Below are positions 52,326 through 61,972 of a DNA stretch of 64,000 nucleotides, one piece after another; the stretch's first letter is position 1; each line of letters begins with the position of its first letter. This DNA is from Photobacterium kagoshimensis. Lineage in GTDB: Bacteria; Pseudomonadota; Gammaproteobacteria; Enterobacterales; Vibrionaceae. The stretch spans positions 124,001 through 188,000 of the forward strand of contig NZ_JAKJSO010000008.1 of the NCBI RefSeq assembly GCF_050337045.1. The letters are read 5' to 3'. Both the position numbers and the translations under genes were made by a program. The notes beneath the pieces are model-generated. The model was given only the letters and a program-made list of their open reading frames with translations, searched no databases and had not been told where the DNA came from.

Positions 52326-52517
52326 CGCTCTCTCTTTCCCAATCAGACACAGTCAACACTTTCCCACTGGGAATTAATTGAAATTGCGCATGTAGCTTAC
52401 TTTCATAAAGAAGGAAAAAGAGGAACTTTACACTTCTGTGCACAGTCAACACATGATTATGAATGGTATTTTTTTGCGTTTAAATCACAAAAAGAGGCAC
52501 AAAAAAATTATAATTAA
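52326..52517 (+). pseudogene. Start-less open frame, possible gene remnant
   Basis: 64 codons between stops with no ATG, GTG or TTG near the start. Reads SHWELIEIAHVAYFHKEGKR and then THDYEWYFFAFKSQKEAQK before the TAA. The composition is that of a folded protein rather than random sequence. No family recognised; may be the 3' part of a lost gene. Confidence 0.35.
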
Positions 52518-53074
52518 TCGTAATTTTTCTGCGTTATATCACTAATGACGAGCAATAGTTGACCACCCCGCCGATTAAAAAACACACTAGTAAGGTGTTC
52601 ATTTACTGGTTTATGAGAGAAAACTGCTACTTATTAATGACGACCTCAATGAGCCTTACGACTTATTTAGTTAATAATGCGATTTTCATCAGAAGGGATG
52701 ATTAGGTGGAAAATGCTGCTTTCGACTGAGCAACGTATATGTTGTACAAACGCATATAGAGAATTAGACAAACAAGAGGAACAAGCTAGACGCGTTTTTG
52801 CACCAACAAGCTTTTAAGGTGCAGTGGGTTATTGTTTATTGCCATGAACTGACATGAGGTAAGCGTATATGGCCTGTTGGCGAGAATGTAGTAAGACTAG
52901 AGCCCCTATCCTAGCTTTAGCTCCACAGTAAGCGCTTAAAAGCACAGATCAGATTTGATAAGACGGGCTAATTTTAAGCGGAGCGCTGAAATAGTTATAA
53001 ATATTGGGATCTATAGCTAACCCATTAGTAGATAATGAATTACGCAACGATGTTGAGCAGTCATTGACTCAAGG

Positions 53075-53614
53075 TTAACCTACCAATGCAAGCCCCTGGT
53101 GCAACTCTTCGACAAACGGTGGGATACGGTCGTTCATTACTTTAATAGTGTCGCAGTAATGCATGTTCTTGGTACTAGTTAGCGCCAATGAATCTTGCTC
53201 TGCCATCATGCACAGGCTCGCACTACCACTGTTTTCTATGACGATGAACTTACTCTGCCCTGTTTCTGTCGCTAACGTGACAATTTCACCAAGCTCAGGT
53301 TCATAACCATGAGACTGCGTTTGGAAAAACCAGCTCTTAGGCATCATAGGTTTGTGAAAACGGCCAGCAGCAACGGCATTTAGTGCAAGTTCCGCTTTAC
53401 GTGGCTTAGGAAGGTCCAGATGCTCGATACTACTTTTAAACGTTTCAAAAGCAGTCGCATCCTCAACGGTGAAGGTGTTTTCTTGCATAGCACAAGTGAT
53501 TAAGAATTTAGCTGGAATTGCCGTACGAAAAACCATGTCCTTTCCCAAACTTAGCATTAGGGAATTATGTTGTTGGTCAAAATACCACTTCCATGAGTTA
53601 TTTGGCTTTAGCAC
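53075..53614 (-). CDS. zapC: Cell division protein ZapC
   Basis: 179 residues. The opening MLKPNNSWKWYFDQQHNSLM and the middle RKAELALNAVAAGRFHKPMM match the ZapC family. ZapC binds FtsZ, promotes bundling and stabilises the Z ring. In E. coli zapC lies between pyrD and rlmKL, as here. No terminator is seen directly after it; a long ORF-free region follows. Confidence 0.94.
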   Translation of the reverse strand: MLKPNNSWKWYFDQQHNSLMLSLGKDMVFRTAIPAKFLITCAMQENTFTVEDATAFETFKSSIEHLDLPKPRKAELALNAVAAGRFHKPMMPKSWFFQTQSHGYEPELGEIVTLATETGQSKFIVIENSGSASLCMMAEQDSLALTSTKNMHYCDTIKVMNDRIPPFVEELHQGLALVG

Positions 53615-53697
53615 GTGAACACTCCAGTTTTAGTTCTTTATACTGTTTATCCAACGACTTACAGAAAACTTTAGAATAATTTTACTTTCATAAAGAC

Positions 53698-53726
53698 AAA
53701 AAAAAAGGGGAAATAAATCCCCTTTT
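53698..53726 (-). terminator. Rho-independent terminator after pyrD
   Basis: On the minus strand AAAAGGGG pairs with CCCCTTTT over an 8-nt loop, followed by a long T run. Confidence 0.88.
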
Positions 53727-53803
53727 CATTGTTCGTCAGTATGTAATTTTGACAATCACAGCGCTAAATTCACTTCTAATCAAGCTATTTAGCTAGCGAA
53801 TCG

Positions 53804-54814
53804 TTAAATGTTGGTCGCAATATCTTTGACTAACTTTGGACCGTGGTAAATGAAACCAGAATAGATTTGAACAAGCTGAGCGCCCGCTTCCATCTTCTCT
53901 CGTGCAGAAATTGCAGAATCAATACCACCCACACCAATGATAGGTAATTTGCCATCTAGCTCTTCAGCTAAACGACGAATTACTTCTGTGCTTTTGTTTT
54001 GTAGTGGACGACCACTCAAACCACCCATTTCATCGCAATGCGGTAAGTCTTTTACCAAAGTACGATCAAGTGTGGTGTTAGTACCAATAACGCCATCGAT
54101 TTCATTTTTGATCAACGACGCGGCAATTTGTACAATTTCATGATCTTCAAGATCTGGCGCGATCTTTAATGCAAGCGGTACATACTTACCGTGTTTCTCC
54201 GCTAGTTCTTTCTGCTTCTCTTTTAATTGAGAAAGTAGATCGTCTAGCGCTTCACCGTACTGAAGGCTACGAAGCCCCGGCGTGTTAGGTGAAGAAATAT
54301 TAACAGCAATGTATCCCGCGTACTGATATACCTTTTCCATACAGATAAGGTAATCTTCAGCACCCTTTTCTACTGGTGTATCTTTGTTCTTACCAATGTT
54401 GATACCAATAACGCCGTCATAAGTTGATTTTTTTACATTCTCAACTAGGTTATCAACACCCAAGTTATTAAAACCAAAACGGTTAATAATACCTTCAGCA
54501 GGGATAACGCGGAACAAACGAGGCTTATCATTACCTGACTGTGGTCGTGGTGTTACTGTACCCACTTCAACAAAGCCAAAACCCATTGCGCCAAATGCAT
54601 CAATACATTCGCCGTTTTTGTCTAGGCCAGCCGCAAGACCAACAGGATTTTTAAAGGTAATTCCCATTACTTCAACAGGACGATCAGGAACGCGTTGACG
54701 ATAGAATAGATCTAGAGGAGTGCCGGTGAAGCGAGAGAAGTTCTGAATAGCAAGATCATGTGCTTTTTCAGCGTCTAGCTTGAAAATAACAGATCGTGCG
54801 AGGCGGTATAACAT
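53804..54814 (-). CDS. pyrD: Dihydroorotate dehydrogenase (class 2, membrane-associated)
   Basis: 336 residues, as in E. coli. FMN enzyme of pyrimidine synthesis that passes electrons to ubiquinone. N-terminal membrane-associated helices (MLYRLARSVIFKLDAEKAHD), NPVGLAAGLDKNGE near 60-75, the catalytic Ser in AVNISSPNTPGLR, and GGID near the FMN phosphate. Start ATG 54814 with GGAGGTAC upstream. Its terminator lies between it and zapC. Confidence 0.96.
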   Translation of the reverse strand: MLYRLARSVIFKLDAEKAHDLAIQNFSRFTGTPLDLFYRQRVPDRPVEVMGITFKNPVGLAAGLDKNGECIDAFGAMGFGFVEVGTVTPRPQSGNDKPRLFRVIPAEGIINRFGFNNLGVDNLVENVKKSTYDGVIGINIGKNKDTPVEKGAEDYLICMEKVYQYAGYIAVNISSPNTPGLRSLQYGEALDDLLSQLKEKQKELAEKHGKYVPLALKIAPDLEDHEIVQIAASLIKNEIDGVIGTNTTLDRTLVKDLPHCDEMGGLSGRPLQNKSTEVIRRLAEELDGKLPIIGVGGIDSAISAREKMEAGAQLVQIYSGFIYHGPKLVKDIATNI

Positions 54815-55236
54815 AGTACCTCCGAATAAAAGCCCCGTATAAACGGGATGACATTATTCACACATTCTTCGCTAACATCAATCAGAATTTTAAGAAAATC
54901 ATACCTAAAACAGTTAGTTATAATTAACCTTATTATTTACAATGAGTTAGTTAACATTGAAAAACACCTTTATTTTTCTTTATAAGCAATCGTTTACGTG
55001 CTTAGGCTATTTTTGTGTCTTTTTAGGCAAATAAAAACCGATAACAACAGCAATCTATCCCTCTCCTTTATTAAACAATTAACACTGTCTATCACTCAAA
55101 CCATTCAAATAACGAATAAATGGATGAGTAGCTCTTTTAAAACATATGTTTTAAAGGTAAGTTAAACTATCAAAAAGTAAAACTATGCTTCATTAGAAGC
55201 TGGTTTGGCCAATCAATCATTTCAATAAGGCCGCTT
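54815..55236. other. Divergent intergenic region, pyrD / diguanylate cyclase
   Basis: 422 bp, AT-rich, with a perfect 20-bp palindrome at 55136-55155 (next entry). No ORF or RNA gene. Confidence 0.5.
55136..55155. promoter_or_regulatory. Perfect 20-bp palindrome upstream of the diguanylate cyclase gene
   Basis: TTTAAAACATATGTTTTAAA is its own reverse complement and sits 81 bp before the ATG. A possible operator for a dimeric regulator; low complexity (A/T) lowers the weight. Confidence 0.45.
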
Positions 55237-56289
55237 ATGACATTAAATAAACTCCGTTTTGAACATGGTGATGATGAGCTCTTGGATTTTTATCGTCGCC
55301 AACACATCCTCAAATTTGTTACTGCGGTAACCCTCTTCACTTTTATACCACTTGGTATTAAAAATTTACTGATTGGTGAAACCTTATTAGGTCTTTCTCT
55401 TCTTGCTTTCGAGATCAGCTTCGCCATTGAAATGTTTGGTCTACTCTATGCTGAGCGCAAAATTATAGGCAATGGTATCCCACTTTCTTTACTGGTCATT
55501 TCTATTACGCTAAGCCTTTACAAACTCGGAATGGTCGCTAGCTACTGGGTATATCCTATTGTTGTTACACTTGTTTTTATCATTCCTCGTCGTCAGGCAC
55601 TCATCACAAATTCATGCCTAGTTGCAGGATGCGGCATCGTGTCTTTTCACCTAGTCGACTGGCAGCTTGCCGTAAGATTCATTTCTTCTCTGATTGCCTG
55701 TGCCAGCATTGCCCATGTGGCCGTTGAAGCCATCCATCGGCTCCAAATTGAATTACGATATTTATCAACCCGCGATGCTTTAACGGGGGCACTGAATCGT
55801 CATCAACTTGATGCCTTTTTAAATCGTTCCATTTCACAGAAAAAGCGAGGGTTCTCAGCCAGTGTTGCCTTAATCGACATCGATCATTTTAAGCAAGTGA
55901 ATGATCTTTATGGCCATGATGTAGGTGATATTGTCATCAAAAAAATAGTCGAAGTCATCAATGAACATACGCGTGATTTAGATATTTTATTTCGACTTGG
56001 CGGCGATGAATTCTTACTCTTATTGGATAATACCAATATAAGCGAAGCGTATAAGCTGCTTGATAAGCTCTGTAAGCAGATTCGAACACAACACTATCCT
56101 TATCATGCAGAAATCACTATGAGTGTCGGTATTAGCCCAGCTTTTAATACTGATGATGCGGTGAGTTGGATTAAACGAGCAGATATCGCCCTGTATCAAT
56201 CTAAAGAAAACGGCCGAGATCAAATTACAATCAACGTGAAAAGTGACGCTGTAACTGATGATCTCGAATTAGATCAAAAGGTTATTTAG
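55237..56289 (+). CDS. Membrane-bound diguanylate cyclase (GGDEF)
   Basis: 350 residues. Five or six membrane helices in the first 165 residues form the sensor part; the GGDEF domain starts near residue 175. The active site GGDEF is intact at 255-259 and the feedback-inhibition I-site R-x-x-D is at 246-249, five residues upstream as expected. It should make c-di-GMP from GTP with product inhibition. Ends with a bidirectional terminator. Contains a matS-like 13-mer near its 3' end. Confidence 0.92.
   Translation: MTLNKLRFEHGDDELLDFYRRQHILKFVTAVTLFTFIPLGIKNLLIGETLLGLSLLAFEISFAIEMFGLLYAERKIIGNGIPLSLLVISITLSLYKLGMVASYWVYPIVVTLVFIIPRRQALITNSCLVAGCGIVSFHLVDWQLAVRFISSLIACASIAHVAVEAIHRLQIELRYLSTRDALTGALNRHQLDAFLNRSISQKKRGFSASVALIDIDHFKQVNDLYGHDVGDIVIKKIVEVINEHTRDLDILFRLGGDEFLLLLDNTNISEAYKLLDKLCKQIRTQHYPYHAEITMSVGISPAFNTDDAVSWIKRADIALYQSKENGRDQITINVKSDAVTDDLELDQKVI
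56243..56255. promoter_or_regulatory. matS-like site (one mismatch)
   Basis: GTGACGCTGTAAC differs from the consensus at one position. Near the 3' end of the diguanylate cyclase gene. Confidence 0.5.
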
Positions 56290-56386
56290 TGTTATAGATA
56301 TAGAAGATCTAAATGCTGATCCAGCACGATAACTATAAATAGATAGATGGATCCATTATCAAAACATACTCGACAGCATTCTCAAT

Positions 56387-56417
56387 AAAAAAGCCAACCT
56401 ACTCGGTTGGCTTTTTG
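56387..56417. terminator. Bidirectional terminator
   Basis: AAAAAGCCAACC (56388-56399) pairs with GGTTGGCTTTTT (56405-56416), 12 bp with loop TACTC. It serves both the GGDEF gene and the glutamate dehydrogenase gene. Confidence 0.92.
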
Positions 56418-56439
56418 TTTAGCTTAGTTACTGCTGTAA

Positions 56440-59400
56440 CTAAATACTAGAACGACAATTCAAATTAAGTAGCATCAGCTCTCGTAATGCGACGGAGAAC
56501 TTCGCAAATTCGTGAACATTACCCACTTTAAATTCAGCCAATACGCTTTCCCAACGCAAGATAGCTTTATCGTGTTCTTGCATCCAGGCCTCGATCCCCT
56601 GCTCTGCCGTTGCATCATCAGCCATGGTTGTAATAACAGCCGAGGTTAATTGACGCTGCTGCCAATCAAGATCTTCTCGGAACGATGCTCTTGCTAGTGC
56701 TTGCCAATGGTTATCGACAGATTGGTTGTTCACTTGTTGTAAGAACCAGTGCAATGACAACTCTGCCCCAACAACAAAGTACACACGAGAAATTTGATCA
56801 ATTTCTTGTTTAAGTTCTTTGGCTATCTGCGCAATATCCATTGCTGAATATAAGCTGCTCAGACGAGCAATACTATCGGCCAGTGATTGTGGTACACCTT
56901 GCGCCACCATTACTGCAGCTTGATCATGATGCTCTTGAACCTCTTCTGTTACAAGGTAACTTTCTAAGTTCTCGTTCAAAGTGTTCACAACAGGCTGATA
57001 GAAGCTAATTTGCTGTTCGATGCCGAGTTTGCGATCACGGTTGCGCAAAATCCAGCGTGTTGCACGGCGCAACATACGGCGACAGCGGTAAAGCATGTCG
57101 TATTGCGTTTCTGCTGAAACCGTATTGTCTAGCGCACGAATTTGATCAAAGAACTTATCGAAATTAAATACGCTACGCCCTACTGCATACGCAGAAGAGA
57201 CTTCAGCGACTGTCGCGCCAGTCTCTTCTTGTAAGCGAGTCACGAAGTTACAGCCCATCTCATTCGACATCTGATTCGCAAGCGATGTCGCAATCAGCTC
57301 TTTACGCAGTGGGTGATTGTCCATTTGCGCACGGTATTTTTCTTTAAGCTGCGCTGGGAAATACGCAGGTAATAAGCGAGCATGATATGGATCACTTGAG
57401 ATCTCATCTGTCACAAGTTGCTCTTTTAACACCATTTTTCCGTAAGCAACCAATACCGCAAGCTCTGGACGTGTGAGGCCAATGCCTGATTTCTCACGTT
57501 CCGCTAATGTTTCATCATCCGGTAGGTTTTCAAGGGCACGATCCAGCTTACCTTCACGCTCCAAGTGGTGAATAAAGCGGATTTGCTCTTTAAGAAGCTG
57601 TACTTGCTGCTGTTGAGTCACTGAAATGGACTCACTTTGGCAGTAGGCATCATCAAGAACAATCTCTCCAACTTCATCTTCCATGCTTTCAAGCAGTTGA
57701 TTACGTTGCTTGTATGTGAGATCGCCACCAGCCACTAAGCTATTAAGTAAGATCTTAATGTTCACTTCGTTATCTGAACAATCCACACCACCGACGTTAT
57801 CGATAAAGTCGGTGTTAACTAAACCACCGCGCTTAGCAAACTCGACACGGCCCAGTTGGGTCATACCTAAGTTACCGCCCTCACCAACAACTTTGGCACG
57901 CAGTTCGTTACCGTTGATACGAAGTGCATCATTGGCACGGTCACCCACATCGGTATGGGTTTCAGACTCTGCTTTAACGTAAGTACCGATACCACCATTC
58001 CATAGTAGATCGACTTCCATCTGAAGAATCAGGCGGATCAACTCGTTAGGTGGCATGGTTTGTTTGCGTGTACCCAATAGTTTTTGGATCTGAGGTGTGA
58101 GTTTGATCGACTTACTGCGGCGCGAGAAGATACCACCACCTTCAGAGATCAAGCTTTGATCATAATCTTCCCAACTTGATCGTGGCAGATTAAATAAACG
58201 CTCACGTTCTGGCCATGTTTTCGCTGAATCTGGATTAGGATCAATGAAGATGTGCATGTGGTTAAAGGCTGCGACTAACCGAATGTGTTTCGATAGCAGC
58301 ATACCATTACCAAATACATCCCCTGCCATGTCACCCACACCTGCACAGGTGAAATCTGTGGTTTGGCAATCTGTACCTAGCTCGCGGAAATGACGTTTAA
58401 CCGATTCCCATGCACCTTTCGCAGTGATACCCATCTTTTTATGGTCGTAACCATTTGAGCCACCTGATGCGAATGCATCACCAAGCCAGAAGTTGTAATC
58501 ATCCGATACCGAGTTAGCTAAATCAGAGAAGGTTGCGGTTCCTTTATCTGCAGCCACAACCAAATACGGATCATCTTCATCATGGCGTACTACATTCGCT
58601 GGTGGGATCAAATCGCCATCAATAATGTTATCTGTTACATCAAGCAAGGCGCGTATAAAACGCTTGTAACAACGTTGCCCTTCCGCCCAAATCTCTTCGC
58701 GGGTAGTCATTTGTGGTTGGCGTTTACAGACGAAGCCACCTTTTGCGCCAACAGGTACAATGACGGTGTTCTTTACTTGTTGCGCTTTCACTAAGCCCAA
58801 GATCTCAGTACGAAAATCTTCCTGACGATCCGACCAACGTAAACCACCACGTGCTACTTTACCGCCACGTAAATGCACACCTTCAATATCGGGTGCATAC
58901 ACAAAGATCTCGAAGAACGGCACAGGCTGCGGAATTTCAGGAATATCAGACGGGCGCAGTTTCAGCGATAGCCAAGGCTTATTCTTACCATTGTCATCAA
59001 GCTGATAATAGTTAGTACGTTGTGTCGCAAGGATCATTTCCATGTAACGACGAATGATACGGTCGTCATCTAAGCTTTCTACATGATCCAACTTCTCGTT
59101 CAACTTACTAATCAGTGTTTGTTCTGCCTTCTCCGAATGTTTCTTTTTCGGATCAAAACGCAGCTTAAACAAGGCCACAAGATCACGAGCAAGATCGTTA
59201 TGGCTTGACAGTGTTTCTTCAATGTAATGTTGACTGAATGGGAAGCCAACTTGGCGCATGTAACGCGCATAACTACGTAAAATCGTAATTTCACGCCCAG
59301 TTAAGCCCGCACATAACACTAAACGGTTAAAACCATCGCTTTCTAACGTGCCGTGCCAAATAGCTGAAAAGGCTTCTTGGAAACGATCGCGTGCTTCGCG

Positions 59401-61269
59401 AAGATCAATGCCAGTACACGCATTGTGTAACATCGCAAAATCGAGGATCCAGAATACGGTCCCTTTGCTGGTGGTGATCTGATATGGTGATTCCCCGATC
59501 ACACGCAAGCCAAGGTTTTCGAGCATTGGCATCACATCAGACAAGTGGATCGGCTCGTCACGGTGGAACAATTTAAGTTTCACGAAGTGCGAGTCTGCCG
59601 CTTCTTCTTGAGGACGGTAGAACAACATACCCAGCTTGTTTTCTTCGCTTAAACTTTCAAGTTGCTCTATATCAGCAACCGCAGAGCCAGGCAGCATCTC
59701 TTCTTTATAAGAACGTGGGAATGCGCGCGAATAGTTCTTCGCCAGTGAGGTACCACGACTTTCACCAAAGTTAGCCACTAATGCATTGCTAATACGATCT
59801 TCCCAAGATGCAGCTGCTTCAACTAAGTTATGTTCGATGGCTTTCACATCGATATTGAAGTTATTATTTTCTACCCTCACGATGTAATGCGTCCTCGCTA
59901 GTGGGCTTTCAGAGAAGAAGGTGGTGAACTCGACGTTCTGTTCCGATCCGAAATAGTCTTTTAGGATCGCCTGCGTTTTACTTCGAAGTTCCGTGTTATA
60001 ACGCTCTTTGGTGACATAAACCATACAAGAGAAGAAACGCCCGAATGGGTCACGGCGAACAAACAAACGTAGTAGATCGCGGTCTTGCATTTGGACCACA
60101 CCACAACCCACTTCCAACATATCTTTTTCAGTCGCTTGGAATAGCTCATCACGTGGATACGTTTCAAGTAAGTTGTTGAGGGCTTTCCAAGAATGTGATC
60201 CCTCGGAATAACCGGAGGACTCCAGAATACGCGCCATTTTATTACGAATAAGCGGGATATTCGTTGCTGTTTGATGATAAGCGGTAGAGGCATACAAACC
60301 GACAAAGCGATGTTCGCCGATCACACTACCATCTTCCGCAAAACGTTTGATCCCGATGTAATCAATATAAGCGGGGCGATGGATCTTCGACTGACCGTTA
60401 CTTTTGGTCAGGATCATAATTTCAGGTTTACGAGCTTCAAAACGAGCCGATTCTGGTAAGTCGGAAAGCATCAAACAGCGCGCTTTATCTGGCTTGCTTA
60501 ATAAACCAAGCCCTGCTTCTTCTGTCGGACAAAGCTGGTAGTCACCTTCTACAGCTTTTAAGTCGTAGTTGTGGTAACCCATGAAAGTAAAGTTATGGCG
60601 CGTGACCCAATCAAGTAACTCTAAGGCTTCTTCACGGCTTGATTCATCTACTGGCAACGGCGCTGTTTTCAGCTCTTTCGCGATAGACCGCATCTTATCT
60701 TGCATCGCTTGCCAGTCAGTAACGACCAGATCCACATCAACTAGCATTTGCTCTAGTTCACGCTTCAAGGTTTCCATCTCAGACTTATCTGTCAGGCGAT
60801 CAACTTCTATGTGGAACAGCGTTTGAAAATCACCTTCTGTACCACATGCTTCGACTATTGCGCCGTTTTCATTTCGTTTGAAGTAATAAGGGCCATTCAA
60901 CATGAGGTGACTTGTAATGCCTAAGCGGTTCAGTGTCATACGTACTGAATCGACTAAGAAGGGAGAATCAGGCACAACAATCTCAACCACGGTATGTGTT
61001 GACTGCCAGCCGTAGCGACTTAATGTTGGGTTATAAACACGAACAGAGGTAGTTGTAGGATCAGTTTTTAATAGGTGATGCCATAAGCTCAGTACAGCAC
61101 CATATAAATCAGATTCGTTTCGTTGCAATAGATCGTCATCTGCTAGCTGTCCTAATAACCGCTGAGCAAATACTTCGACTAATGACTGCTGGGGAATTTC
61201 AATTTTGTCTTGGATTAAGCCATACACTTTTTCAAGCAATACCGGCACGATTGGGTCAGGTGCGGTCAT
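56440..61269 (-). CDS. gdhB: NAD-specific glutamate dehydrogenase, large (GDH-180 type)
   Basis: 1609 residues, the usual size of the large NAD-GDH. N-terminal ACT-like and regulatory domains make up the first half; the catalytic part begins around residue 780 with VHLRGGKVARGGLRWSDR, followed by the catalytic Lys region VPVGAKGGFVCK, and a long C-terminal domain. It deaminates glutamate to 2-oxoglutarate in catabolism. Monocistronic; its upstream 375 bp hold the promoter. Confidence 0.95.
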   Translation of the reverse strand: MTAPDPIVPVLLEKVYGLIQDKIEIPQQSLVEVFAQRLLGQLADDDLLQRNESDLYGAVLSLWHHLLKTDPTTTSVRVYNPTLSRYGWQSTHTVVEIVVPDSPFLVDSVRMTLNRLGITSHLMLNGPYYFKRNENGAIVEACGTEGDFQTLFHIEVDRLTDKSEMETLKRELEQMLVDVDLVVTDWQAMQDKMRSIAKELKTAPLPVDESSREEALELLDWVTRHNFTFMGYHNYDLKAVEGDYQLCPTEEAGLGLLSKPDKARCLMLSDLPESARFEARKPEIMILTKSNGQSKIHRPAYIDYIGIKRFAEDGSVIGEHRFVGLYASTAYHQTATNIPLIRNKMARILESSGYSEGSHSWKALNNLLETYPRDELFQATEKDMLEVGCGVVQMQDRDLLRLFVRRDPFGRFFSCMVYVTKERYNTELRSKTQAILKDYFGSEQNVEFTTFFSESPLARTHYIVRVENNNFNIDVKAIEHNLVEAAASWEDRISNALVANFGESRGTSLAKNYSRAFPRSYKEEMLPGSAVADIEQLESLSEENKLGMLFYRPQEEAADSHFVKLKLFHRDEPIHLSDVMPMLENLGLRVIGESPYQITTSKGTVFWILDFAMLHNACTGIDLREARDRFQEAFSAIWHGTLESDGFNRLVLCAGLTGREITILRSYARYMRQVGFPFSQHYIEETLSSHNDLARDLVALFKLRFDPKKKHSEKAEQTLISKLNEKLDHVESLDDDRIIRRYMEMILATQRTNYYQLDDNGKNKPWLSLKLRPSDIPEIPQPVPFFEIFVYAPDIEGVHLRGGKVARGGLRWSDRQEDFRTEILGLVKAQQVKNTVIVPVGAKGGFVCKRQPQMTTREEIWAEGQRCYKRFIRALLDVTDNIIDGDLIPPANVVRHDEDDPYLVVAADKGTATFSDLANSVSDDYNFWLGDAFASGGSNGYDHKKMGITAKGAWESVKRHFRELGTDCQTTDFTCAGVGDMAGDVFGNGMLLSKHIRLVAAFNHMHIFIDPNPDSAKTWPERERLFNLPRSSWEDYDQSLISEGGGIFSRRSKSIKLTPQIQKLLGTRKQTMPPNELIRLILQMEVDLLWNGGIGTYVKAESETHTDVGDRANDALRINGNELRAKVVGEGGNLGMTQLGRVEFAKRGGLVNTDFIDNVGGVDCSDNEVNIKILLNSLVAGGDLTYKQRNQLLESMEDEVGEIVLDDAYCQSESISVTQQQQVQLLKEQIRFIHHLEREGKLDRALENLPDDETLAEREKSGIGLTRPELAVLVAYGKMVLKEQLVTDEISSDPYHARLLPAYFPAQLKEKYRAQMDNHPLRKELIATSLANQMSNEMGCNFVTRLQEETGATVAEVSSAYAVGRSVFNFDKFFDQIRALDNTVSAETQYDMLYRCRRMLRRATRWILRNRDRKLGIEQQISFYQPVVNTLNENLESYLVTEEVQEHHDQAAVMVAQGVPQSLADSIARLSSLYSAMDIAQIAKELKQEIDQISRVYFVVGAELSLHWFLQQVNNQSVDNHWQALARASFREDLDWQQRQLTSAVITTMADDATAEQGIEAWMQEHDKAILRWESVLAEFKVGNVHEFAKFSVALRELMLLNLNCRSSI

Positions 61270-61644
61270 CGTGATGCTCCATCGTTTATGTTTTTATAAA
61301 TTTAGTATAAACGCATAATGCGTGGAGCTATTGTAGAGCTTTTTGTTGCGATTTAGTTACGTTAATTACTCTAAAAAACAGACAAAAAATCGAATATGTG
61401 ACTAAGGTTAAGATTTAGTGGTTTATAAAAGCCACACTCCATTCCAATGCGGGCAGAATAAGGCTTCAAGCGGTCAATTGGTCTAACCAATTATTTATAC
61501 TATCAATTTTTCTAATGGCTAGCGGCTGTTTTTCTCAGGATGAATAACAAGCATGTTGGCACAGAAATAATATTTCCGACTTTCTGCAATAACCTTACAA
61601 ATAAAATTGTTAATTGTTAGTTACCTAATATCTACGTAATCGTC
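61270..61644. other. Intergenic region, gdhB upstream
   Basis: 375 bp between gdhB and the DUF2835 gene, both on the minus strand. The only structure seen is a short hairpin AATTGGT-CTA-ACCAATT at 61476-61492, which could end the DUF2835 transcript. No ORF. Confidence 0.5.
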
Positions 61645-61866
61645 TTAGTTTATTTGGTAGATATTCTCGATTTTATTCTGGGCATTCACCTCAACTCGAA
61701 ATCGCCCTTTTACACCAATTTGGCTTAAAAAAGGACGAAAACGTGATGCTGGCAGTTGCAGCCGTAAACCATTATCGGTAACCACTACGACCGTACTCGC
61801 TGCACCAGAATAATGGTTAAGGAAAGATTGGTAACTAATGCTGACTGAGAATGTAAATGAATTCAT
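61645..61866 (-). CDS. DUF2835 family protein
   Basis: 73 residues. The family pattern is clear: FTFSVSISYQSFLNHYSGAA followed by VVVTDNGLRLQLPASRFRPF and GRFRVEVNAQNKI. A small cytoplasmic PilZ-like beta fold is usual for the family; no PilZ c-di-GMP motif is seen. Located between gdhB and pepN, as a single gene. Confidence 0.88.
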   Translation of the reverse strand: MNSFTFSVSISYQSFLNHYSGAASTVVVVTDNGLRLQLPASRFRPFLSQIGVKGRFRVEVNAQNKIENIYQIN

Positions 61867-61972
61867 GGCCTTTCTTCATATTGTTCGACTTACATAAACA
61901 AATGCCAACCATTACTGGCTGGCATTATTTTCTACTTGTTGTTCAGTAGTATAGCCTTTGAGCTAAGCGCTG

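Larger units (their letters stand above)
51747..53074. other. 1.3-kb region with no complete gene between rlmKL and zapC
   Basis: Long gap, low in ORFs and AT/CA-rich. It contains an imperfect 14-bp stem at about 51914-51950 (CTTAATTGC around an ATTATC loop), the matS-like 13-mer at 51972-51984, and a start-less frame (52326-52517) that reads like protein. A hairpin GCACC...GGTGC is near 52799. I see no tRNA. An unrecognised small RNA is possible. Confidence 0.5.

Noticed and set aside
55319..55333. GTTAC-TGCG-GTAAC inside the GGDEF gene as a matS site
   Set aside because: Spacer is 4 nt; not a match.
56426..56440. GTTAC-TGCT-GTAAC palindrome as a matS site
   Set aside because: Spacer is 4 nt, not 3, so it does not fit the MatP site.
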